Origin: FEN-987 sp964598845
Lineage (GTDB): Archaea > Thermoproteota > Bathyarchaeia > 40CM-2-53-6
DNA: 64,000 nt
Direction: 5' to 3'
NCBI GenBank assembly: GCA_964598845.1
Contig: CAZRDM010000001.1
Coordinates: 124,001 to 188,000, forward strand
In this document: positions 43,040 to 51,860 of the stretch, piece by piece
Layout: every line of letters begins with the position of its first letter
Numbering within the stretch: position 1 is the first letter of the stretch
Position numbers and translations under genes: made by a program
Notes under the pieces: generated by a model
Told to the model about the DNA's origin: nothing
Databases searched by the model: none
The model's input: the letters and a program-made list of their open reading frames with translations, nothing else

Positions 43040-44716
43040 CTAGGCTGTGTTCTGTGTTCGGAGTTCCCTTCTCAGGACTTTGCCAACCGGACTCTTTGGC
43101 AGGGCGTCCTTGAACTCGATGCATCGCGGAGCCTTGTAGGAAGCGATTCTCTCCTTGCAGAACCTTGTTATTTCTTCTGAGGCGATTTTTCCTCGATATT
43201 CATCCTTCAAAACGACGAAGGCCTTCACCGCTTCGCCACTTCTCTGATCTGGGACACCGATTATGGCTGCTTCCTTTACTGCCGGATGCTCGTAGAGGAT
43301 TTCTTCGACCTCTCGCGGCCAGACCTTCAGTCCAGAGACATTAATCATGTCCTTCTTACGATCGATTATTCGAAAGTAACCATCGGGATCCATAGTTGCA
43401 ATGTCGCCAGTATGCAACCATCCATTCTTGAACGCCGTCTTTGTCTCATCAGGTTTGTTCCAATAGCCGAGCATGACCTGTGGACCATGAATGACCAATT
43501 CGCCAGGGGTTCCTGAAGGAAGAACGTGCTCTCCCGTCTCCAAGTCGACGATCTTGGCGTCGGTATCTGAGACGGGGATACCGATTGAGCCGGGCCTATT
43601 CCTGCTCGGGTCATCTAGAGGATTCACATGTGTGACGGGGCTCGTCTCCGTCAGACCATAGCCCTCGACGAGTCGTCCGCCCGTCAATTCCTCAAAGTTG
43701 CGCTGAACCTCGACGGGTAGCCCCGATGCGCCTGATACGCAGGCTCGGATTGAACGGAGGTTGTACCTCTGAATGTCTTGTTGGTTTATGATACCAACAT
43801 ACATAGTGGGTGTGCCGCAGAAGATCGTGGGCTTGTATTTGTCGATGGCCCTCAAGAGGCTGTGTGTGTCCCTCGGATCTGGAATAAGCACCATTGTTGT
43901 CGAAGTATAGACGGGCGCGTTCATCGCTACAGTCATCCCATAGATATGAAAGAATGGAAGTGCACAAAGGTGTACTTCCTTGGCAGGTTTCATTTGTAGC
44001 CAGCCCGCGAACTGAGCCGCGTTTACGACTAAGTTGTAGTGGGTTAGCATTGCACCCTTAGGAGTACCAGTCGTGCCGCCAGTGTACTGTAGCAAGGCAA
44101 CGTCTACCTTCGGTTGAATATCTGCTGGGCTTAGGCCTATGTCATGCTCTGCGAGGAACGTCTTCATATCATACGCGATTGGACAAGGATACGATTCGAT
44201 GCCTTTCAAATGTGAAAAGATCCTTGGAATCGGTGGCAGATAGTCGCGAATGCTTGTCGTTATCACATGCCTGAGTTTGGTTCTGTCTTTCACCGATTGA
44301 ACATAACTATAGAGTCTATCCCAAGCTACGAGGACCTCTGCGCCGGAGTCGATTAGGATTTGGGCTAGTTCTCTTTCCTTGTACAGGGGACTCACAGCGA
44401 CGACGACGGCGCCTGCCCTTAACGCTGCGTAATATGCGATCACGAATTGGGGGATGTTTGGAAGATAAATAGCCACTCGGTCACCTTTCTTGACCCCGAG
44501 ATCTTGAAGTGCTCCTCCAAACCTATCTGCGAGAGCATCAAGTCGGCGGTAGGGTATTCTAGTACCGTGGTAGAGAATTGCTGCCCTATTGGGCGCGGTC
44601 ACTGCGGACTTATGCAGTATACCACTCAGTGAAATCTCCGGGTAATTGACCGATTGAGGTACGTCCCGAGGCCAGTTGCTCAGCCAAGGCCTCTGAAGCG
44701 AGCTCACGCTTGACAA
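43040..44716 (-). CDS. Acyl-CoA synthetase (AMP-forming)
   Basis: The 558-residue ANL-family enzyme activates a carboxylic acid as an acyl-AMP and then a CoA thioester. The P-loop-like motif is LLQYTGGTTGTPKGA near residue 205, GYGLTETSPVTH near 352 is the adenylate site, and GWLHTGDIATMDPDGYFRI near 440 the hinge Asp region; the catalytic Lys is in KSPVGKVLRRELR near the end. It is closest to long-chain fatty acid-CoA ligases. Start GTG 44716. It stands alone between two unrelated genes; the substrate chain length cannot be read. Confidence 0.88.
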   Translation of the reverse strand: MSSVSSLQRPWLSNWPRDVPQSVNYPEISLSGILHKSAVTAPNRAAILYHGTRIPYRRLDALADRFGGALQDLGVKKGDRVAIYLPNIPQFVIAYYAALRAGAVVVAVSPLYKERELAQILIDSGAEVLVAWDRLYSYVQSVKDRTKLRHVITTSIRDYLPPIPRIFSHLKGIESYPCPIAYDMKTFLAEHDIGLSPADIQPKVDVALLQYTGGTTGTPKGAMLTHYNLVVNAAQFAGWLQMKPAKEVHLCALPFFHIYGMTVAMNAPVYTSTTMVLIPDPRDTHSLLRAIDKYKPTIFCGTPTMYVGIINQQDIQRYNLRSIRACVSGASGLPVEVQRNFEELTGGRLVEGYGLTETSPVTHVNPLDDPSRNRPGSIGIPVSDTDAKIVDLETGEHVLPSGTPGELVIHGPQVMLGYWNKPDETKTAFKNGWLHTGDIATMDPDGYFRIIDRKKDMINVSGLKVWPREVEEILYEHPAVKEAAIIGVPDQRSGEAVKAFVVLKDEYRGKIASEEITRFCKERIASYKAPRCIEFKDALPKSPVGKVLRRELRTQNTA

Positions 44717-44823
44717 TACTCCGCTTCAAATCTCGTCTAGGATGACCTTCTGCAAATAAGCCATACCTTGACCCTCTCTACTGCGAATTCATGATTCATC
44801 CAGATGATTCCTTCCTAACCGCA

Positions 44824-44830
44824 TTATATC
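44824..44830 (+). promoter_or_regulatory. TATA box for the secreted gene at 44856
   Basis: TTATATC, 26-32 bases before ATG 44856, so the transcript would be nearly leaderless. Confidence 0.5.
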
Positions 44831-44855
44831 TACTCAGCTTAGGCTGCGGCCGGCG

Positions 44856-45377
44856 ATGAAATTGCAGATGAAGAGTATACTACCAATCCTGATGGGAGTC
44901 GTACTGCTAAGCCTAGCAACATCTTCCGTCTTCGCGGATCCCCTCTTCGCAACCGGTAACGTGAGGGTGGGAGACCGTTATGCCATTACCACCATCCGCG
45001 GCGAGGCGCGAGCGTGGATTAACGGCCATTGGGTCACTGGTCCAGCAGATCTTCAGCTCCTAGTGCAAGTAACCTTCGTCGGACCGCATAACGTGATCTT
45101 CAGAGTGCTACCCGGTTCCACTTTCCAAGTAAGGTACACTACATACACAATCGATGTAGGACGTTGGCGTGGGGACTACAACCGCGACACCCACACCTCA
45201 GTCTATCAAGGACCCGCAACGGCACCTGACGGAAGATGGGGCTACTTCGTGCTATTCGGACAAGACACCATCCAGACGCAGCAAGGGGTCTACATGAACG
45301 TCCATAGCGACTTCCGCGGAGAATACGGCGCACTATGGCATATTCAACTTACTTGCTTCCGCTACAGGATGAACTAA
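44856..45377 (+). CDS. Secreted beta-rich protein B
   Basis: The 173-residue protein starts at ATG 44856 with a signal peptide (MKLQMKSILPILMGVVLLSL...SVFA, about residues 1-27). The mature part is aromatic and strand-rich: VRVGDRYAITTIRGEARAWI, LLVQVTFVGPHNVIFRVLP, YTTYTIDVGRW, and APDGRWGYFVLFGQD. The same order of elements (a '.VKV...WKVLSG.F...Y.V.GG' like stretch, then 'GPDG..Y.W...') occurs in the protein at 23400-23948, so the two are probably distant paralogues. Single Cys near the C-terminus. Function unknown. Confidence 0.6.
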   Translation: MKLQMKSILPILMGVVLLSLATSSVFADPLFATGNVRVGDRYAITTIRGEARAWINGHWVTGPADLQLLVQVTFVGPHNVIFRVLPGSTFQVRYTTYTIDVGRWRGDYNRDTHTSVYQGPATAPDGRWGYFVLFGQDTIQTQQGVYMNVHSDFRGEYGALWHIQLTCFRYRMN

Positions 45378-45428
45378 GAGATTTCCACTACTCCCGACCA
45401 GAATTTCCCAAGTTTTTTGATTCTTTCG

Positions 45429-46529
45429 CTATTCCCAGATGAATTTTCCATTCTTCTGTATTGTCTTGCCGTCCATGAGGATCTCTCCAGGATTCATAGT
45501 CTTGATCATGTCCCAGTGAACCGCGCTCTTGTTAACGCCACCGCACTCCTCATAGGCGAAACCGATTGCTAGGTGAATAGTTTCGGCTATCTTCTCGTCG
45601 AAGAGTATATTCCTTGTGAAAATTTTGATGCCTCTGTTGGTTCCTACGCCAAACTCTCCAAGCCGTCTTGATCCCTGATCGGTTTCAATCATGCTCGTCA
45701 GTAGGTCTTGGTTCTTGCTCGAGGAGTAATCTACGATGACGCCTCTCGCAAGCGTCAACCGAATGTCTGTAACTTCTTTCCCATACTTGACCGAAGGCAG
45801 ATCGAAGTAGATCTTGCCTGAGGCGGAGTCATCGAGAGGTGCTGTGAAAACTTCGCCCCCTGGGAAGTTGAGTTTCGCATCGTCAGCGACGGGTATCCGG
45901 CCCTTAATGGAGAAAGTGAGATCGGTATCCTTACCTACCAACCGTACTTCGTCCGCTCTCTCCATAATCATCTTGAGTCTCATCATGTGCTCTACTTCAT
46001 CCTTCCAATCACGCAACATCGCTGAGTAAGCGAAGTTCCTGTAATCCTCAAGTGACATTCCAGCGTCCTGAGCATGAGCGTTGGTTGGATGAACCGTTCC
46101 GGTCCAGCGTTTCCTCAGCTGCTCTTGCGCGACAGGATCGAGTGCTCGCTGACGTTTGCTGATTCTCTTCGGGTCGAGTTTTTCCAGAAATCGGGTGTTC
46201 GCTGCAGCTTGAATTGCTATGATTACATCGGAGATCTTGACCAATTCAAGGTAGTTGGGCGGCGTTTTTTCAAGGGCTTCTTCCGGTGCAAGTTCCAGTT
46301 GCCCACGAATCGCCTCAGCCGGGAATGCTAAGATAATCGGGTTCGCTCCAAGCCGACTTGCTTCCTTGTATGCTTCAATAGCTAATTCGAGACCTTCCTG
46401 ATCGCCACTGTAGTCTGCGCCGCCAAGTCGGATCAGGACATTATCGCCTCGTTTGACGCTCGTACAGTAGTTAACAAGCCATTTCGCATGCTCAACCACT
46501 CTCGGATCCATCTGTCTGCGCTCCAGCAT
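45429..46529 (-). CDS. M29-family aminopeptidase
   Basis: The 366-residue product matches the thermophilic M29 aminopeptidases (AmpS/PepS-type), metal-dependent exopeptidases. Typical segments: WTGTVHPTNAHAQDAGMS near residue 140, DTDLTFSIKGR near 205, FPGGEVFTAPLDDSASGKIY near 223-242 (metal site), and the end segment HLAIGFAYEECGGVNKSAVHWD near 322-343 with His and Glu ligands. ATG 46529 is shown; ATG 46511 with GGAG upstream is equally likely. It is transcribed away from the broken ridA gene. Confidence 0.87.
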   Translation of the reverse strand: MLERRQMDPRVVEHAKWLVNYCTSVKRGDNVLIRLGGADYSGDQEGLELAIEAYKEASRLGANPIILAFPAEAIRGQLELAPEEALEKTPPNYLELVKISDVIIAIQAAANTRFLEKLDPKRISKRQRALDPVAQEQLRKRWTGTVHPTNAHAQDAGMSLEDYRNFAYSAMLRDWKDEVEHMMRLKMIMERADEVRLVGKDTDLTFSIKGRIPVADDAKLNFPGGEVFTAPLDDSASGKIYFDLPSVKYGKEVTDIRLTLARGVIVDYSSSKNQDLLTSMIETDQGSRRLGEFGVGTNRGIKIFTRNILFDEKIAETIHLAIGFAYEECGGVNKSAVHWDMIKTMNPGEILMDGKTIQKNGKFIWE

Positions 46530-46618
46530 ATCCTGCGTTGGGTATGCGCTTAAGAGGATGTATCTCCGCCGAGTTTTCAGGACGAATGCACGTGACGGAA
46601 CGGATGAGAATCGATTAA

Positions 46619-46980
46619 GGAACTAAATGGGAACCAATTGTAGGATATTCGCGAGCTGTCAGAGTCGGAAAACTTATGTATATCTCCGGCACCACGGCGA
46701 CCGATCCTCACGGGAATCTAGTGGGAATCGAAACGCTCGTGCGCAAACCACTCAAGCATTGAGGAATATCAAGGGGGCTCTTGAATCGGTTGGCGCCAAA
46801 CTCGAAGACGTTGTCAGAACTAGGATTTACGTTACGGACATCAGCAAATGGGAAGAGATCGGCCGAATCCATGGAGAATTCTTCGCCGAGATCTGACCAG
46901 CGACATCCATGGTTGAAGTGAAGAGCCTGGTCAATCGAGACATGCTTGTCGAGATAGAAGCGGAAGCGATACTGAATTAG
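46619..46980 (+). pseudogene. Broken RidA/YjgF-family gene
   Basis: RidA proteins remove reactive enamine/imine intermediates made by PLP enzymes such as threonine dehydratase. Here frame 2 encodes WEPIVGYSRAVRVGKLMYIS, then GTTATDPHGNLVGIE; frame 1 takes over with ARAQTTQALRNIKGALESVG and VVRTRIYVTDISKWEEIG, then meets TGA 46894 exactly where the family has Arg (CGA to TGA), after which PATSMVEVKSLV...MLVEIEAEAIL still matches. ATG 46627 is in the second frame, so two compensating indels plus a nonsense change broke the gene. The threonine dehydratase at 5126 therefore lacks this copy of its usual safeguard. Confidence 0.85.
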
Positions 46981-47017
46981 GACGGCTGCCGCTTGTCCCT
47001 GAAGGAGTGAAGCTGGT

Positions 47018-48550
47018 ATGAAGCCAGAGAGGAGCTCGATCAAGCTTGGTGATGTCTTCGCGCCGATCTATTCTGTGACGGATTCTGGTCGTTTCGATTT
47101 CAAGATGCTATTGGAGGGAGAGTGGGTTTCGCTTGCGCAACGCATTGAGGTCCGAAGTCCCATCGACAACTCACTGCTGGCAACTGTTCCAAGCGCATCG
47201 GAGAGGGAAGCAGGGCAGGCTGTTGAATCCTCCTACATGAACAGGAACGCCATCAGAACCATTCCGGCCGTTAAGAAGATCGAAATATTCCAAAGTGCCC
47301 GTGAATTGCTCCTGCAGAATATGGACCCCTTCGTTTCGATTCTAGTTCAAGAGGCAGGCAAACCAGTTTCGAATGCTCAAGGGGAAATCAAGGCCACCGC
47401 TGAGCGTCTGAAGTTGACGCCAGAGGAGTATGGAAAGATTCGCGGTGAGCACATCCCAGGAGACTGGTCAGAAGAAACGATCGGGACCTCCGCGGATGTG
47501 CTGAGGGAACCTTTAGGCGTAGTCTTGGCCATATCGCCCTTCAATTATCCGTTGTACATCACAGCCACTAAAGTGATTCCAGCACTCCTAGCAGGGAACG
47601 CTGCCGTGGTAAAAACCTCCAGTAAAGATCCGCTCTCCTTTCTCATGTTCGCCAGGATTCTAGAGGTTTCGGGTATTCCTCCCGGTTCCTTGAATGTAGT
47701 TACAGGTCGAGGATCGATTGGTGAATACCTGGCCGCCCACGAGAAAATCAGCATGTTAACCTTCACGGGCAGTACCGATGTCGGGAAGAGATTGGCCCGC
47801 GTCGCTGGCTTGAAAAGATTGCACTTGGAGCTTGGAGGAAAGGGAGCAGCGATCGTTCTCGCAGATGCCGACTTAGATTTGGCTGCGAAAGAGACCGTGA
47901 AGGGTGCCTTGAGCTACAGCGGTCAGAGATGCGACGCCGTGAGCCGCGTACTCGTCGAGGAGAGCGTCGGCGAAGCTTTCGTTCAGAGAGTCCTGAAGGA
48001 AGTTGAAACCTACAAGGTCGGTGACCCACGTGATCCGGACATCAAGGTTGGTCCATTGATAGATCGAGATGCCGTAGAAAGGGTTCATGAACTGGTCATG
48101 GACGCTGTTGAGAAAGGGGCCAAATTACTCACTGGCGGAAGACACGAAGGTAACTACTACCATCCAACCCTACTTGACTATGTTCCGTTTGACGCGAAGC
48201 TCATGTGGGAGGAAACCTTCGGTCCCGTCATCCCAATCTCCCACGTCAAGGACGTGGATGAGGCGATTGAAATAGCCAACAAATCCAGATATGGTCTCGA
48301 CTCATGCGTCTTCACAAACAACATCAACCTAGCAAGAAAGGTGGCGAAACGACTGGAGGAGGGAGAGGTTACCGTGAATGCGGCGCCACGCCATGGCGTC
48401 GGCTACTACCCCTTTGGAGGGAACAAGGACTCAGGGCTTGGCAGGGAAGGGATCGGATACAGCATCGAAGAAATGACTAGACTCAAGACCATAGTCTACA
48501 ACTGGAGACCAGCAAAGGTCTGGGCGGATCTCTTGAAAGATTCAAGTTGA
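47018..48550 (+). CDS. Aldehyde dehydrogenase, NADP-dependent GapN-like
   Basis: The 510-residue product is an aldehyde dehydrogenase close to non-phosphorylating glyceraldehyde-3-phosphate dehydrogenase (GapN), which makes 3-phosphoglycerate and NADPH directly. The NAD(P) loop shows SPFNYPLYITATKVIPALLA and FTGSTDVGKRL, the catalytic Glu LELGGKGAAIV near residue 272, and the nucleophile Cys SGQRCDAVSRVLV near 304. The C-terminus has GLDSCVFTNNINLA and FGGNKDSGLGREG. ATG 47018 has GGAGTGA seven bases upstream. Substrate is inferred from the GapN-like pattern, not proven. It lies downstream of the broken ridA. Confidence 0.82.
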   Translation: MKPERSSIKLGDVFAPIYSVTDSGRFDFKMLLEGEWVSLAQRIEVRSPIDNSLLATVPSASEREAGQAVESSYMNRNAIRTIPAVKKIEIFQSARELLLQNMDPFVSILVQEAGKPVSNAQGEIKATAERLKLTPEEYGKIRGEHIPGDWSEETIGTSADVLREPLGVVLAISPFNYPLYITATKVIPALLAGNAAVVKTSSKDPLSFLMFARILEVSGIPPGSLNVVTGRGSIGEYLAAHEKISMLTFTGSTDVGKRLARVAGLKRLHLELGGKGAAIVLADADLDLAAKETVKGALSYSGQRCDAVSRVLVEESVGEAFVQRVLKEVETYKVGDPRDPDIKVGPLIDRDAVERVHELVMDAVEKGAKLLTGGRHEGNYYHPTLLDYVPFDAKLMWEETFGPVIPISHVKDVDEAIEIANKSRYGLDSCVFTNNINLARKVAKRLEEGEVTVNAAPRHGVGYYPFGGNKDSGLGREGIGYSIEEMTRLKTIVYNWRPAKVWADLLKDSS

Positions 48551-49070
48551 CCAGCCGACCATGAGCGCATTACCTCCTCCACTGTGGGGCAAAAACGAGA
48601 ACGTCCCACAATGTGGGACAAATTGAAGAATGCCTCTCTAAGACTTCTAGGGCCTATGCGGATGCTTGGAAGCGGAGATGCTCGCTTACCAAAGTCGAAA
48701 GCCATTGCCCTAACTTTTCGGTCGATCTCGTCCGCGATTTTCCCCACCTTCTCAATCGCTTTGTCTTTCGGATCTTCGATATTCCAGTCAACTAGTTTCT
48801 TCTGCATGTTCGCAAGGATCGGGACGGGGCATACTTCTTCCACTGAGCAACCCAGTACTGCTTTGTCAATCATGGACAATCTCTTAGGACGCGGATTGGT
48901 GAGATCGAAGCCTTTTTCCCGCATCACTGCAACGAATTTGAGATTTACAGCGGGTGCGGGGCTAGTTCCTGCACTGACAGCCTCTAGGCCATTCCTCTTT
49001 GCGAACGCGTTACCATACGGTGCGCATCAGTCTTACGACCGGCTAGCTCCATATGACCTATGACATCTAC
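48496..49070 (-). pseudogene. Broken arsenate reductase (LMW-phosphatase-type ArsC)
   Basis: The readable part MREKGFDLTNPRPKRLSMID, then GCSVEEVCPVPILANMQKKL and WNIEDPKDKAIEKVGKIADE, is the C-terminal two thirds of a thioredoxin-type arsenate reductase of the low-molecular-weight phosphatase fold. Upstream, NAFAKRNGLEAVSAGTSPAP fits the expected region, but the active-site loop (usual C-x5-R, here around ...AGR...) is split between frames with stops near 49010-49050. There is also a short deletion before GCSVEE (the usual 'xxVTM' is missing). The 3' end runs past the normal stop and overlaps the gapN-like gene by 55 bases. Confidence 0.7.
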
Positions 49071-49234
49071 GAGAAATCTGAGAATACCATAAGATTCGCG
49101 AGCATTGTCATGGCCTTGCCCGTCACACTATTCAACAGGAAACTGGAGTAGTGAGATCACGCTTGAGATGCTTGTCAAAAGATGAAGTTGTCCACGGTGA
49201 GAAGCACAGACTGAGTTGAAACTGAGAGAAGGAA

Positions 49235-50125
49235 ATGGAGAGAATGAGATTCTATCTGCTTGATGTCTTTGCCGAGGAGAAGTATGCTGGAAACCAGCTT
49301 GCAGTTGTGCGAGATGCTGCGGCTCTCACTAGTACCCAGATGCAGAAGATTGCTCATGAAATGAACTTTTCCGAAACGAGCTTCATTCTTTCGGATGAGG
49401 AACGTAACGGGGGATATGATGTCCGCATTTTCACTCCAAAAGAAGAGGTACCGTTCGCAGGTCATCCAACGCTAGGTACAGCGTACATAATACAGCGCGA
49501 GATTGTTGCAAAGCCGGTCGAGAGCGTAGTCCTCAATTTAGAAGTCGGGCAGATTCCAGTCACATTCAATTACAGAGCGAATCAAGCGGATGTACTATGG
49601 ATGAAGCAGAAAGAGCCTACCTTTGGCAATACCGTTGACCCGGGACGGATGGCGAATATCTTGACTATCTCAAGAGAGGAGATAGATTTTCGATTCCCTA
49701 TCCAAGAAGTCTCCACAGGCTTACCATGCATGATAGTTCCGCTGAGATCCCTCGCGGCGACTAAACGCTGCAAGATCGTTGATGAAAGATATTTCGATTT
49801 GATCAAGGACACCGTCGCAAAGACGATCTTGGTCTTCTGTCTGCAGACAGAAAAGAGAGCGAACAATCTGCATGCCAGATTTTTCGCTAACTACTACGGG
49901 ATACCGGAGGACCCAGCAACAGGAAGTGCGAACGGTTGCTTGGCGGGATACTTGGTTAGGTACAGATGCTTCGGGCGCCATGAAGTGAAGGATATCTTGG
50001 TGGAGCAGGGTTACGAGATTGATCGTCCGTCACTGCTTCATTTAACGGCCCAAGAGAAGGAAGGAAAGATAGAAGTTTCAGTGGGAGGAAAGGTGCTGAT
50101 GGTTGCAGCCGGGGTTTTCGTTTAG
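49235..50125 (+). CDS. PhzF-family isomerase
   Basis: The 296-residue protein has two PhzF halves of the diaminopimelate-epimerase fold. Marker segments: LLDVFAEEKYAGNQLAVV near residues 8-25 (GNxxAV), MNFSETSFIL near 45 (the Glu), TPKEEVPFAGHPTLGTA near 69, and EDPATGSANGCLAGYL near 228-243. PhzF isomerises trans-2,3-dihydro-3-hydroxyanthranilate in phenazine makers, but most homologues, probably including this one, have unknown substrates. ATG 49235 follows AGAAGGA. Confidence 0.85.
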   Translation: MERMRFYLLDVFAEEKYAGNQLAVVRDAAALTSTQMQKIAHEMNFSETSFILSDEERNGGYDVRIFTPKEEVPFAGHPTLGTAYIIQREIVAKPVESVVLNLEVGQIPVTFNYRANQADVLWMKQKEPTFGNTVDPGRMANILTISREEIDFRFPIQEVSTGLPCMIVPLRSLAATKRCKIVDERYFDLIKDTVAKTILVFCLQTEKRANNLHARFFANYYGIPEDPATGSANGCLAGYLVRYRCFGRHEVKDILVEQGYEIDRPSLLHLTAQEKEGKIEVSVGGKVLMVAAGVFV

Positions 50126-50272
50126 GGGCTTCGCGGTGATGTCTCGAAATGAGTTCCATGGTACTGATCCGTAAGGTGCGTCCTTGGAGCGGGTAGCTTA
50201 ATCCTGAAGGTCGATGGAGCGAAGCTAACTTTCGGTCAGGCGCCGAAGAGTCAACGGAGCCAACAACCAAGA

Positions 50273-50788
50273 TCAATGACACTTCAAAGAGTTAACCATA
50301 GCCATGAGGGTTCTAACGTATTCCTCAGCTGTGTCGGCGGAGAACATCGCGTAGATGATAAAGTATCTCGACGAGTCAGAACAGTGCACATGAACGGAAC
50401 ATGCGTCGCGTCGTACGCTTCTCCTTCCCATGAAGACACCAGAGGTCAATTCTTCAAGTTTGATGCGATTGTAAGCCCCATTGTGCGAATGGACATTCAA
50501 TGCGTCACGGGATATCCTTTCGAAGTTCTTGATTTTCGTAGATTTTCTTATGTTGTTCAAGCTATGTTCGGCATGCTCTTCCGCAGTCTGAAAGCTCTTG
50601 GCCGCTTTTTCGAGCTCTCCCCAAGACAGGAATATTTTCACTTTGTCCGGAAATTCAAATGCCACATCTCCTGCTTCGCGTTTGGCCTTGGGGTTAAACT
50701 GAACACGAGAGTCCTCTGGATAGTCGATGGAGAATCCGTAGATGCTGAAACGTTCGAAACCAACCATCGCCCTTAGAGCTCTCGTCAA
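50273..50788 (-). CDS. Hypothetical protein, 171 residues
   Basis: Start at the first codon of MTRALRAMVGFERF (ATG 50764 is an alternative). The first part reads as a small beta domain (FSIYGFSIDYPEDSRVQFNP), the middle is helical (KAAKSFQTAEEHAEHSLNNI), and the rest alternates strands (DACSVHVHCSDSSRYFIIYAM), loosely like the PsbP/DUF1795-type stress protein shape, but I cannot assign a family. The 309 bases upstream contain a possible small ORF on the other strand (50864-51028). Confidence 0.55.
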   Translation of the reverse strand: MTRALRAMVGFERFSIYGFSIDYPEDSRVQFNPKAKREAGDVAFEFPDKVKIFLSWGELEKAAKSFQTAEEHAEHSLNNIRKSTKIKNFERISRDALNVHSHNGAYNRIKLEELTSGVFMGRRSVRRDACSVHVHCSDSSRYFIIYAMFSADTAEEYVRTLMAMVNSLKCH

Positions 50789-50863
50789 AGAGACGAAGGC
50801 ACCTATGTCGAACTTAATTCTTCCCCAAGTGTACGAAAGTCTTTGACGTATTAGGGGGAAGGG

Positions 50864-51028
50864 ATGTACTTTCTGGAAAGAAAGCGGAAAGAAAGCGGGT
50901 CGGAAGCAGCAAGGCCCATACGGCTGAACAGCTTCCTAAGAAGCCTCTTATCTTCGTCTTATGACCCAAGAGATGTTTCGACGGAAATCGTCAGGCGTCG
51001 TTATTTGACATTGCTTGATGGGGAATAG
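50864..51028 (+). CDS. Possible 54-residue protein
   Basis: ATG 50864 follows a G-rich tract (AGGGGGAAGGG) that could serve as ribosome-binding site. The product is basic at the start (MYFLERKRKESGSE), then Leu/Ser/Arg-rich (LNSFLRSLLSSSYDPRDVST). The ORF includes a perfect tandem of an 11-base unit (GGAAAGAAAGC twice, 50875-50896), so part of its sequence comes from a repeat. Not recognised; plausible but unproven. The rest of the interval 50789-51097 holds nothing else. Confidence 0.4.
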   Translation: MYFLERKRKESGSEAARPIRLNSFLRSLLSSSYDPRDVSTEIVRRRYLTLLDGE

Positions 51029-51097
51029 CAGGCTGTTATTATTTCGCGATTAAGAAGACCCTCTATGAACACTGAGCGATTCTCTGTGCTCTTATGA

Positions 51098-51781
51098 CTA
51101 TTGACTCAGCTTAGCTTTCAGAAACTCGATCGTTCTTTGCCAAGCTAGGCGAGCGGCTACCTCATTGTAGGCCTCTGCGCGATCTTCTTCGAAGAACCAA
51201 TGTTTTGTCCCGGGGTACAGATGAAAGCCAAAGTCCTTCCCGGCGGAACGCAGTTCTTTTTCGAGTTGGCGCACCTTGTCGACCCGTACAAACTTGTCTT
51301 CCTCTGCGAAGTGCCCGAGGAAGGCTGCGCGCGCTCTTTTGTCGACTTTTCTTATACCGTAGAAAACAACGACTGCGCGCACATCTTGAGGTTTCTGACC
51401 TGCGAGCCCCAAAGCCCAGTAGCCTCCAAGCGAGAAACCAACGACGCCGATCCGTTTTCCCCGAACTGCCGAGTGATCCTGAAGATAATCCAGAGCTCCT
51501 GCTATCTCCTTAACAACCACGGGACCCTTCAACTTTGACCTCAGACGCTTCGCCTCATCTACAGTTGAAGCGGTCGCTCCATGGTAAAGGTCGGGAGCAA
51601 AGGCCACAAAGCCCTCGCTCGCAAGGCGCTCGCAAATCCTCTTGAAGAAATCATTGAGACCCCACCAAGCATGCAATACGAGCACGCCAGGAGCAGCACT
51701 AGCTTGTGGAGATGCTAAGTACCCGCTAGCCTTCTTTCCACCAACAGCGAAGTCTTTCATCATGGTCCTTGCAACCACCAC
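51098..51781 (-). CDS. Dienelactone hydrolase family protein
   Basis: The 227-residue alpha/beta-hydrolase matches the dienelactone hydrolase fold: VLVLHAWWGLNDFFKRI near 30, the nucleophile elbow GVVGFSLGGYWAL near 115 (Ser in place of the Cys of DLH), an AFLGHFAEEDKFVRVDKV acid region near 155, and the His in GTKHWFFEE near 195. It probably cleaves a lactone or ester; the family is broad. Start GTG 51781 or ATG 51763 (MMKDFAVGGKK), the latter closer to homologues. It ends 80 bases after nothing notable on its left. Confidence 0.82.
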   Translation of the reverse strand: MVVARTMMKDFAVGGKKASGYLASPQASAAPGVLVLHAWWGLNDFFKRICERLASEGFVAFAPDLYHGATASTVDEAKRLRSKLKGPVVVKEIAGALDYLQDHSAVRGKRIGVVGFSLGGYWALGLAGQKPQDVRAVVVFYGIRKVDKRARAAFLGHFAEEDKFVRVDKVRQLEKELRSAGKDFGFHLYPGTKHWFFEEDRAEAYNEVAARLAWQRTIEFLKAKLSQ

Positions 51782-51860
51782 TGTGATTGTGATTGTTCAG
51801 CTTTGAGGCTTGCTTCTGGGCGACGAAGTGAATCAAACTTCTCCTTGAGAACGTCCGTTA

